Below, one piece after another: positions 19,253 through 26,794 of a stretch of 64,000 nt of DNA. The notes beneath the pieces were generated by a model. The model was not told the DNA's origin. It worked only from the letters and a program-made list of their open reading frames with translations, and did no database searches. Both the position numbers and the translations under genes were made by a program. This DNA is from Pseudomonas sp. 6D_7.1_Bac1 (GTDB lineage: Bacteria > Pseudomonadota > Gammaproteobacteria > Pseudomonadales > Pseudomonadaceae): NCBI RefSeq assembly GCF_025465945.1, contig NZ_JANLNW010000051.1, forward strand, positions 124,001 to 188,000. Direction: 5' to 3'. Numbering within the stretch: position 1 is the first letter of the stretch; every line of letters begins with the position of its first letter.

Positions 19253-20916
19253 GAAGAAGAGGCACCGCTGGATTGAACGGAAGTCGGACTGACCGGCGCG
19301 GGAACGACAGCTTTGGTCGTGCTCAGCAGCCACAGGCTGCGAATGAAGATCCAGAGCATGGTCAGCATCGCGATCACCGCGATCAGCATGAACACGTCGT
19401 TGTAGGCCATGACATTCGCCTCCCGAGTCGCAGCCGCCGCCAGGGTGCGCATGCCCTGGGTGGTACGGGCCGACGGGTCGGCGATGGTCGACGCATAACT
19501 CGCGCTGCTGCCTTGCAGGCGGCTGAGCACTTGCGGGTCGATCAGGGTCAGGCGCTCGACGATATGACTGGAATGGAATTTCTCCCGGGCGATCTGGAAC
19601 GTCCCCAACAGTGCGGCACCAATCAAGCCACCGAGGTTCTGGCAGATCCCGAACAGCACTGAAAAACTCACCAGGTTGCGCGGATTGGTCAACACATTGC
19701 GGGTGCCGAGCACCATGGTCGGCCCCAGGAAAAACGTCCCGCCAAAGGCCAGCAGAAACTGACTGAGGTACATGTTCTCCGGGCGTGTCAGATTGGTCGA
19801 GAAGCTGTCCATCACGGAACCGGTGGCCATCAGCGCCAGGGAAATGATCAACGGCATGAGCAGGTGCGAGGGATGGATGGTCAGCGCGCTGGTGGCAAGG
19901 CCAGCGACGCTGCCCAACAGCATGACCACGTAAAGGCTGTGCATCTGCTGGCTGCCCAGGTTCAGGGTTTGCAGCAAACCCACAGCCCCGGTCGACTGCT
20001 CGGTGAGCACCATGCGGATGAGGATCACCGCCAGTGCCAGGCGAATCATCACCCCGCTGCCCAGCCAGCGAGTCATCAGCATCGGGTTGCTGCGGTTATG
20101 TTCGATGGCCAGGCCCGCCATGATCAACACGATCGAGCCGGCCGAGGCAACGCCGATCCACGGTGCTTCGAGCCACCAGTCGATACGCCCTAACGACAAT
20201 ACGGCGCAGAGCAGCGCCACACCGCCCGCCAACAAGGTGAAGGTCAGGAAGTCGAGTTTTTCGAAGGTTTTGAAGCGGTCGCCCGGCGGCAACTTGAGCA
20301 TGAACACGCAACCCAATGAGGTCAGCGCCATGCCCAACTCAAACAGGTAGAGCCCACGCCATTCGGCGATCTGCAACAGGTCTTCGGAGAACAGCCGGGC
20401 CAGTGGCAAGGCTAGCTGGGAAGTGCCCAAGCCCAGCACCAGCGCCTTCATCCGCCACTTCGCCGGGAAAGCCTGAACCATGTAATACAAACCCAGCGAA
20501 CTCAGCGCCGCGCCGACCATGCCGTGGGCGGCGCGCACCGCAATCGCCGAACTCAGGTCGTTGACGAACAAATGGCCGAAGGTCACCAGCGCATACAGCA
20601 CCAGGAACACTTCGGTGAACGCCCGCAGGCCGAACTGCTGACGAAACTTCACCAGCAGCAGGTTCATCGATACGTTGGTCATCACGTATGCCGCCGGCAG
20701 CCAGGCCATCTCGGCGGTCGTCGCTCCCAGCGCCCCTTGCAGGTAAGGCAGATTGGCGACCACCAACGCGTTGCCCAGGCCACCGGTCAACGCCACCAGC
20801 AACCCGACCAACGCATAAGCCAGGCGCTTGGGCGTCGGGTGCAATGGCGTCGACGGGGAGCCAGGCAGGCTTGGCCGTTCGTGGGGCTGCCAGTTGCGTG
20901 GGGCGTAGTGGTCCAT
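19249..20916 (-). CDS. MFS drug efflux permease, DHA2 (EmrB-like)
   Basis: A 555-aa inner-membrane protein with about fourteen hydrophobic segments, the hallmark of the DHA2 branch. Motif-C-like and antiporter-type segments are visible (NLPYLQGALGATTAEMAWLPAAYVM near 56-80; GVFLGP-like region FFLGPTMVLGTRN near 400). It couples proton entry to drug export and is stop-start coupled (4-base overlap) with its adaptor gene. The substrate cannot be read. No dedicated regulator is adjacent. Confidence 0.88.
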   Translation of the reverse strand: MDHYAPRNWQPHERPSLPGSPSTPLHPTPKRLAYALVGLLVALTGGLGNALVVANLPYLQGALGATTAEMAWLPAAYVMTNVSMNLLLVKFRQQFGLRAFTEVFLVLYALVTFGHLFVNDLSSAIAVRAAHGMVGAALSSLGLYYMVQAFPAKWRMKALVLGLGTSQLALPLARLFSEDLLQIAEWRGLYLFELGMALTSLGCVFMLKLPPGDRFKTFEKLDFLTFTLLAGGVALLCAVLSLGRIDWWLEAPWIGVASAGSIVLIMAGLAIEHNRSNPMLMTRWLGSGVMIRLALAVILIRMVLTEQSTGAVGLLQTLNLGSQQMHSLYVVMLLGSVAGLATSALTIHPSHLLMPLIISLALMATGSVMDSFSTNLTRPENMYLSQFLLAFGGTFFLGPTMVLGTRNVLTNPRNLVSFSVLFGICQNLGGLIGAALLGTFQIAREKFHSSHIVERLTLIDPQVLSRLQGSSASYASTIADPSARTTQGMRTLAAAATREANVMAYNDVFMLIAVIAMLTMLWIFIRSLWLLSTTKAVVPAPVSPTSVQSSGASSS

Positions 20917-20999
20917 TCAGTGGCCTTGTCATCGGTATAGAAGGCAGTAAACCTGAGCCAGAGATTTCTTGCCAGTTCACTGCACCGCAACCACTGATT

Positions 21000-21800
21000 T
21001 CAAGCCTTGAGCAGCATGTAACCGGCCACCACCAGGCAAACGCTGGCAAAACCCACTTGAAGTGCCCGCGCCGGAACCCGGGCACACAGCCGGCGGCCAA
21101 CCAGCATGCCGACGATGCTGGCAACAATGAACCCCGCACCCAAGGCATCGATGGTCACACCGGCATGAAAGGCACCCACCACCCCGATCGCCGAGATCAA
21201 ACTGATGACCATCAGGGACGTGGCGACGATGCCGCGCATCTGTACGTCAGTCAGTTGCTTGAATGCCGGGACGATCAGGAAACCGCCACCGACCCCGAGC
21301 AGCCCTGACACCACCCCGGTCACCGCGCCCAGCGCCGCCAGGGTGGCGGTGCATTTGGCGGTCCAGGAAAAGCGTCCGGTCTGTTGATCGAGCATGCAGT
21401 TCTTCTGGCCCCAGTTGGCGTGGCCATGATCGCTCGGCCCAGGCTCCTGTTTTTCTCGCCGCAGCATCCGCCAGGCCACCATGAGCATCAGCAGACTGAA
21501 CAGGATCATCAGGACTTTTTCCGGCAACTGATGGGCGAAGTAGATCCCCAGCGGAGAAAACACCGCACCCAATAAGGCAATCAACAATGCCGCACGGTAG
21601 CGCACCAGCCCATGACGCAAGCCATCGATGGCGCCGACCGCCGCCGCACTGCCCACCGCAAACAGCGCCACCGGCGCCGCGTGGGTCATGCTCCAGCCCA
21701 ACCCGAGTACCAGGGCCGGCACCGCAAGAATACCGCCACCGGCCCCGGTCAACCCCAGGACCAGGCCCATCACCACACCAAACAATGTCGCCAGCAGCAT
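21000..21800 (-). CDS. TSUP sulfite/organosulfur exporter (sulfide locus)
   Basis: A 266-aa permease with about eight hydrophobic segments and the repeated motif G-x-GGGI (GLTGAGGGILAVPALVLGLG near residues 17-36, and VSGLLGVGGGFLIVPAFKQL near 160). Next to SQR and under a BigR-type regulator, such proteins are thought to export sulfite made by persulfide oxidation. It starts 10 bases after the SQR stop on the same strand, so co-transcription is near certain. Confidence 0.88.
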   Translation of the reverse strand: MLLATLFGVVMGLVLGLTGAGGGILAVPALVLGLGWSMTHAAPVALFAVGSAAAVGAIDGLRHGLVRYRAALLIALLGAVFSPLGIYFAHQLPEKVLMILFSLLMLMVAWRMLRREKQEPGPSDHGHANWGQKNCMLDQQTGRFSWTAKCTATLAALGAVTGVVSGLLGVGGGFLIVPAFKQLTDVQMRGIVATSLMVISLISAIGVVGAFHAGVTIDALGAGFIVASIVGMLVGRRLCARVPARALQVGFASVCLVVAGYMLLKA

Positions 21801-21809
21801 AGGGTTCTC

Positions 21810-23054
21810 TCAATCGACCTTGGACACACGGGTCAGCCACTCGCGACCTTTGAGCATGCCGTTCCAGTAAAACCACGGCAGCAAGGTCGCCTTGAGAAAC
21901 CACGCCGAACGCCGCGCCACGGTCGGGTCGAGGGGAAAGGTCGGCAGCAACTTACCGGCGTAGCCGAACTCGGCGAGGATCACCTTGCCCTTCTCCACTG
22001 TCAGTGGGCAGGAACCATAGCCGTCGTACTTCAGCGGCAAGGGTTGCTGTTTGCGCAAGGCCAACAGATTCTGCGCGACCACGACGATTTGCTTGCGCAC
22101 GGCGGCAGCAGTTTTGGCATTACTGGTGGAGCAGACATCGCCGAGGGCGAACACGTCCGGATAACGCACATGCTGCAAACTGTGGACGTCCACCTCACAC
22201 CAGCCAGCGGCATCGGCCAGCGGACTGTGGCGGATGAAATCCGGGGACACCTGCGGTGGCACCACGTGCAACAGGTCGAATTTTTTCGCCTGCAACGTTA
22301 CCGCGCCAGCCGCGTCCTTGACTTCGAACCAGGCGGTTTGCGCCGGCCCGTCGACCTTCACCAGGTTCGAGCTGAACGCCAGTCGCGCACGGTATTTCTC
22401 GATGTACTTCATCAACGGCGGGACAAAGGTCGCCACGCCGAACAACGCGGCACCGGCCAGGTTGAACTCGACATCGACGTTCTTCAGCACACCTTGTCTG
22501 AGCCAGTGATCACAGGACAGGTACAGCGCCTTTTGCGGCGCCCCGGCGCATTTGATCGGGATGGCCGGCTGGGTGAAGATCGCCTTGCCGCCGCGCAGGC
22601 CTTTGACCAGTTGCCAGGTGTAGGCCGCATGCTGATAGCTGTAGTTGGACGTGACACCGTGCTGCCCGAGGGTCTCTTGCAAGCCTTCGATTTTCTCCCA
22701 GGCCAGTCGTAGTCCAGGGCACACGATCAGGTGTTGATAGCTCACGTTGCGACCGTCATCGAGGGTCAGCAAGCGGCTCTCGGGGTCAATGTTGCTGACC
22801 GCAGCCTGTAACCACCGAGCCTGACGCGGCATCACCGCAGACATCGGCCGCACAGTGTTCTTGAGTTCATGGGCGCCGCCGCCGACCAGGGTCCAGGCCG
22901 GCTGGTAATAGTGCTGGGCGCTGGGTTCGATGACGGTGATGTTCAAGCCCGGATCGCGCTTGAGCAGGCTGGCGACGAAGCCGATACCGGCAGTACCGCC
23001 GCCTATCACCACGATGTCGGCACTGATGGTCTGGCCCCAGTGTTGATCGTTCAT
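21810..23054 (-). CDS. sqr: Sulfide:quinone oxidoreductase
   Basis: A 414-aa flavoprotein that oxidises sulfide to sulfane sulfur and passes electrons to quinone. The FAD site VVIGGGTAGIGFVASLL is near residues 15-31. A mid-protein Cys lies in LIVCPGLRL, another in KCAGAPQKALYLSCDHWL, and the C-terminal FAD motif is DVFALGDVCSTSNAKTAAAVRKQ. This cysteine layout fits the SQR family rather than NADH dehydrogenases, and resembles the type II group found in proteobacterial bigR loci. The TSUP exporter follows; the BigR-like repressor and the persulfide dioxygenase lie just upstream. Confidence 0.88.
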   Translation of the reverse strand: MNDQHWGQTISADIVVIGGGTAGIGFVASLLKRDPGLNITVIEPSAQHYYQPAWTLVGGGAHELKNTVRPMSAVMPRQARWLQAAVSNIDPESRLLTLDDGRNVSYQHLIVCPGLRLAWEKIEGLQETLGQHGVTSNYSYQHAAYTWQLVKGLRGGKAIFTQPAIPIKCAGAPQKALYLSCDHWLRQGVLKNVDVEFNLAGAALFGVATFVPPLMKYIEKYRARLAFSSNLVKVDGPAQTAWFEVKDAAGAVTLQAKKFDLLHVVPPQVSPDFIRHSPLADAAGWCEVDVHSLQHVRYPDVFALGDVCSTSNAKTAAAVRKQIVVVAQNLLALRKQQPLPLKYDGYGSCPLTVEKGKVILAEFGYAGKLLPTFPLDPTVARRSAWFLKATLLPWFYWNGMLKGREWLTRVSKVD

Positions 23055-23076
23055 AGGTTATTCCTTGTGAGTGCAC

Positions 23077-23272
23077 GGGCCTGTCATCAATTATTTCCTA
23101 TGCCGCGTTGTTGTCTGGCCCGCTTTCAGACACAACCCGAAGGGCCGGGTCTGCTGTGGCGCAGGGCTGCGTTGCTCGGAGCTTATTTGGAATGACCAAA
23201 CCACACTCCTCGCGCCTTGCCCTGCACCACAGCAGACCCGGCGCGGCAAAGGAAATAATTGATGACAGGCCC
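23077..23272. repeat. 196-bp palindromic MITE-like element
   Basis: The outer arms, 22 bp each (23077-23098 and 23251-23272), are perfect inverted repeats beginning GGGCCTGTCATCAATTATTT. Inner 24-bp arms (GCCGGGTCTGCTGTGG.. and ..CCACAGCAGACCCGGC) are also inverted with one mismatch. No protein is encoded. It lies between the SQR start and the bigR stop. Confidence 0.85.
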
Positions 23273-23294
23273 TCGGGTCGTTGCCCAAAAAAGC

Positions 23295-23630
23295 TCACGC
23301 CCAGCTTTTTATCACCGCGCCGCAATACAGGCCGGAGAGTGTTTTCATCACCTGAATCACTTCGTGGCTGGCCAGGCCATAGAAAATGTACTTGCCTTCA
23401 CGCCGAGTGCTCACCAGCCCTTCGTCGCGCAAAATGCCCAACTGCTGGGACAGGGTCGGTTGACGCACGCCGGTCATGGTTTCCAGCTCGCCGACGTTGC
23501 GCTCGCCCTGCGTCAACTGGCAGAGGATCAGCAGGCGGTCTTCATTGGCCAACGCCTTGAGCAGCGCACAGGCCTTGGAGGCCGAGGCACGCAGTTGCGC
23601 CACTTCACCTTCGCTAAGACTGGATTGCAT
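23295..23630 (-). CDS. bigR: ArsR family redox/persulfide-sensing repressor, BigR/SqrR-like
   Basis: A 111-aa winged-helix repressor. The recognition region is RNVGELETMTGVRQPTLSQQLGILRDEGLVSTRREGKYIFYGL. Two Cys fit the BigR/SqrR dithiol switch: one in the N-terminal helix (SKACALLKAL) and one near the C-terminus (GLYCGAV). In those proteins a disulfide or tetrasulfide between them releases DNA. The start is taken at 23630 (MQSSLSEGEVAQ), matching family length; an upstream frame adds 35 residues that cross the operator. It faces the persulfide dioxygenase gene across the palindrome at 23668. Confidence 0.86.
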   Translation of the reverse strand: MQSSLSEGEVAQLRASASKACALLKALANEDRLLILCQLTQGERNVGELETMTGVRQPTLSQQLGILRDEGLVSTRREGKYIFYGLASHEVIQVMKTLSGLYCGAVIKSWA

Positions 23631-23667
23631 TTGCAGATAACCTGAGTCGTCATTTAAGCTGCGGACA

Positions 23668-23683
23668 TTATGTTTAAACATAA
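23668..23683. promoter_or_regulatory. Candidate BigR operator
   Basis: A perfect 16-bp AT-rich palindrome, TTATGTTTAAACATAA, lies in the 103-bp gap between the divergent bigR-like and dioxygenase genes. Its size and composition suit an ArsR dimer and would let one site control both directions. Confidence 0.7.
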
Positions 23684-23733
23684 ACTGTTGCAACCCTTTG
23701 TGTCTTTCTGTCATCCAGCCAGGGCCCATCTCC

Positions 23734-24597
23734 ATGCCAGCGTTGATCCAAGCCTTTCTTGACGACGCATCAAAGACCTACACCTATGTGATCTACGAAC
23801 GCGACGGCGGCCCGTGCGCGATTGTCGACTCGGTGCTCGATTACGACCCGGCGTCCGGTCGAACCGCCACCACCCAGGCTGACCGGGTGATCACGTTCGT
23901 CCGTGAGCACCAACTGCACAGCCAATGGCTGCTGGAAACCCACGCCCATGCCGATCACCTGTCCGCCGCGCCTTACCTGCGCCGCGAACTGGGCGGCAAG
24001 ATCGCCATCGGCCAATCCATCAGCAACGTGCAAGATGTGTTCAAGCGCCTGTTCAACCTTGAGCCGGAGTTTCGCAGCGACGGTTCGCAGTTCGATTATT
24101 TGTTCGCACCGGATGAGGAATTTGCCATCGGCAACCTCAAGGCCAAGGCACTGCATGTCCCAGGACACACCCCGGCGGACATGGCCTATGTGATCGACGA
24201 TGAATTGATTCTGGTGGGCGACACGCTGTTCATGCCTGACGTCGGCACCGCTCGCTGCGACTTCCCCGGTGGCAACGCCAATCAGCTATTTGCTTCGATG
24301 CGCAAACTGCTGGCCTTCCCTGCCGACACCCGCCTTTACGTCTGCCACGACTACCCGCCCGCCGGCCGCACATCGCAATGCCAGACCACCGTTCGCGAGC
24401 AGCGCAACAGCAATATTCATGTGCATGACGGTATCGACGAAGCGGCGTTCGTCGAGATGCGCACCCGACGCGATGCCGGTTTGTGCATGCCGACGCTGAT
24501 GCTGCCGGCGATTCAGGTGAATGTGCGGGCGGGGAACCTGCCGCCGGCGGAAGATAATGGCGTGGTTTACCTGAAGATTCCGCTGAATCAATTTTGA
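23734..24597 (+). CDS. blh: Persulfide dioxygenase (ETHE1/Blh type), MBL fold
   Basis: A 287-aa metallo-beta-lactamase-fold enzyme that oxidises glutathione persulfide to sulfite. The iron-binding THAHADHLSAA motif is near residue 70, followed by a second His in VPGHTPADMAYV and an Asp in VGDTLFMPDVGTARCDFPGG. CHDYPPAG near 210 is the family's third His motif. The ATG at 23734 is chosen over 23698 because of the AGGG site and the family start MPALIQAFLD. With SQR, the TSUP exporter and BigR it forms a complete sulfide to persulfide to sulfite export route. Confidence 0.9.
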   Translation: MPALIQAFLDDASKTYTYVIYERDGGPCAIVDSVLDYDPASGRTATTQADRVITFVREHQLHSQWLLETHAHADHLSAAPYLRRELGGKIAIGQSISNVQDVFKRLFNLEPEFRSDGSQFDYLFAPDEEFAIGNLKAKALHVPGHTPADMAYVIDDELILVGDTLFMPDVGTARCDFPGGNANQLFASMRKLLAFPADTRLYVCHDYPPAGRTSQCQTTVREQRNSNIHVHDGIDEAAFVEMRTRRDAGLCMPTLMLPAIQVNVRAGNLPPAEDNGVVYLKIPLNQF

Positions 24598-24612
24598 CCC
24601 GAACACATCCCC

Positions 24613-24758
24613 CGTAGCAGCTGTCGAGCAGCGCGAGGCAGCGTTCGGCGGCGAAGCCGTCGCAAAACCAGCAACCGCTTTCTTTCAGGCAGACCGCGTC
24701 AACCGGATTACGACTGCTACGCAGCCGAACACAGGCTCGCGGGCTCGCCAGCTGCTAC
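24613..24758. repeat. ~146-bp inverted repeat, CAGCTGC family
   Basis: Starts GTAGCAGCTGTCGAG and ends GCTCGCCAGCTGCTAC, with the same inner GCGTTCGGCGG/CCGAACAC... arms as the other copies but more diverged on the right arm. Confidence 0.8.
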
Positions 24759-24798
24759 GAGAAGTGTGCAGCGCCTGCTCAAGGGACCAACACCCAAC

Positions 24799-24827
24799 CT
24801 GTGGCGAGGGAGCTTGCTCCCGCTGGG
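24799..24827. repeat. Single REP element
   Basis: CTGTGGCGAGGGAGCTTGCTCCCGC, a GGGAGC-TT-GCTCCC hairpin, related to the REP at 2485. Confidence 0.8.
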
Positions 24828-24872
24828 CTGCGCAACTGCCCCAATATAGGCAACCGTGTTGATTGATCGTGT

Positions 24873-25077
24873 TTAGTTGGCCAGCGTCAAGCCATTCGCC
24901 GGCAACGGCAACGCAGTTTTGTAGCGCACCTGCTTGAGCGCAAAGCTTGAGCGGATGTTGGCAACACCAGGGACTTTGGTCAAAAAGTCCATCATGAAGC
25001 GCTCCAGCGACTGAATGGTCGGTACCAGTACGCGGATCAGGTAGTCCGGATCACCGGCCATCAGGTAGCACTCCATC
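24873..25077 (-). pseudogene. 3' fragment of bkdR (Lrp family), duplicate
   Basis: These 67 codons encode [21 protein letters not shown]... to the C-terminus of an Lrp-type regulator, matching the last 67 residues of intact bkdR at 29635-30123 apart from the final residues (LTLAN against LTLTS). By eye the DNA differs at about 14 of 205 positions. Homology stops abruptly at 25077. It lacks the DNA-binding domain and is a remnant. It marks the left edge of an inserted block. Confidence 0.92.
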
Positions 25078-25125
25078 CATAAACGCCGTCGTTAGGATCG
25101 TCGCGGCGGATTCAAGGGGCGGCAA

Positions 25126-25174
25126 CTGCATAAACCAGCCCTTGACAATCCTTCTCAAGGGCTGGTTTATGCAG
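25126..25174. repeat. 20-bp perfect inverted repeat with 9-nt loop
   Basis: The arms at 25126-25145 and 25155-25174 (CTGCATAAACCAGCCC... and its complement) are perfect complements. There is no U-run, so this is not a simple terminator. It may be joined terminal repeats left by a lost insertion sequence. Confidence 0.6.
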
Positions 25175-25229
25175 TTTGTGACGCAGATTATATCGCTAGG
25201 TTTGCTGTGGGACTTAATAAATCCGTCCC

Positions 25230-26742
25230 GAATGGCACTTACTTAACCTTCTTCGGGTGCCCATTCCTCCGTACCTCAGCCCTTGCCGATCGACGTGTTT
25301 GCATCAGCATGGGGTAAGGCTTGGGTCTTCGTTTTAAAGCACGGGGTTCTATCCTGTCAGGCCGGTTTCCGACACGTTTGCAGGCACTTAACTTGAGTAG
25401 GCTCAACAACTCATCGCCGTATTCGCCAACCCCGTACTGCCTCAATGCAAGGCACAGCTGAAGACTATGCTTGAAACTCAGCTCTCGCGGTAAACAATCA
25501 GCTAACCGCGCTGATTGGGCCATGATCATCCGAATCAGATTGTGCGCCAGCAGATAGATCCATAACTCTTTGACGGCCATGCCAGGTATCTTGCAGCTCA
25601 GCGTTTCAAGTCCCAATGTTGTCTTGAGATTGCGTAGATCCAGCTCAACATGCCATCGGCCCTTATACAGCGATTTGAGAGCTGCTTTCGGTACTTGCTG
25701 CGGGCAGCTCAAGGTCGTCACCAGGATTTTTCCACCGGTTTTCAGCTCACGTACTGTCAGTGTCTCTGGCGCATCGTCGTAATAGGTCTGACTCATCCAG
25801 TAAGGCCGCTGCTTGGGCTTTTTCAATTCAACCAAATGATCTTCCGACCCCAACGATTTCCCCAGTTGAAAATCAGTGCTACGTCGTCATGCGCCATATT
25901 GCTCGAACACCCCATCGACTCCACGACGTTGCAGTTCACACAACAAAAAATACGTCGCGTAGTAGGCATCGCCCAACACAATGTCACCTCGATTCAAGGT
26001 GTCGAGCATTGTTCAGAGCAGCGTCTGCTCATCGCCGCCTTTGCCTCGAAAACGCCCCAGCGAGGCGTCTAAAGCTGCTCCGCTGGCGAGGCAAATGATT
26101 CCCACCAAACGGCAGATGGGAAAGCCCAATCCGGCTTTTTGTCCACAAGATTGTGGATACGCCTCTTGGTTGGCCAGCGTATCCGGCATGGTGACCGTGG
26201 TGCCATCCACAAGACGCACAGGTCGTCCCATCCAGCGCCATGACGGCGGTGCCTTGTTGCTCATTGATGTGCCGGTGGAGCGCAACAAAGTCGAAACCAT
26301 CTCTACTGGCAACCGTGCTCGGGCTTTGCAATAAGCCCCGGTATGAACGCTGCTGGGCTTTAAACCATCGCAGGAACGCTTGATCGACAAGTCATTCACA
26401 GCATTCTGGCAAGAGCGATCAGCATTCATCGCCTGGGCCAAAAACATCGACAGTGTTTCGGCTGGTGGGAACAGCCGCTGACGATGTTTGGGTATCGTTG
26501 ACTCAACGCGTTGCAGTAGCTCTGGATCGATGAGCAGCTTGAAGAAGGCGTGAGCATTACCGTGGGTGGCGTGTTGACGAATGCGCTGCTGTTGATGCCT
26601 GACGATTTGACGTCTACGATTCACTCGGGCTGGTCCTTGCTCTGTGGGTGTGTGTTCGCAACTATCACCGTAGACCAAGGCCAGCCTTTTTTCATTTTTT
26701 TTCAGTCACATCAGCTAGTTAGCTGCTAAGTAAGTGCCATTC
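25230..26742 (-). mobile_element. IS4-family insertion sequence, ~1.51 kb, defective
   Basis: The terminal inverted repeats GAATGGCACTTACTTA are at 25230-25245 and, inverted, at 26727-26742. The flanks are 11-bp direct repeats with one mismatch, AAATCCGTCCC (25219-25229) and AAATCCGTCAC (26743-26753), consistent with the 10-13 bp target duplications of IS4 elements. The transposase gene fills the element but carries two in-frame stops. Confidence 0.9.
25239..26678 (-). pseudogene. IS4-family transposase, two in-frame stops
   Basis: One continuous frame of about 480 codons is broken by TGA at 26013-26015 (after GGDEQTLL) and TGA at 25887-25889 (after VFEQYGA), 42 codons apart. There is no frameshift. 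The N-terminal part has VRLVDGTTVTMPDT with the first catalytic Asp. The middle keeps GDIVLGDAYYATY with the second Asp. The C-terminal part has YKGRWHVELDLRNLKTTLG, the Y-2-R-3-E-6-K signature of IS4 transposases. The catalytic residues survive, so decay is recent, but the product cannot be full length without readthrough. Confidence 0.9.
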
Positions 26743-26794
26743 AAATCCGTCACCTTTGTTGCTTTCATTGTTTTGTGGTGCTTGAAATTACAAG

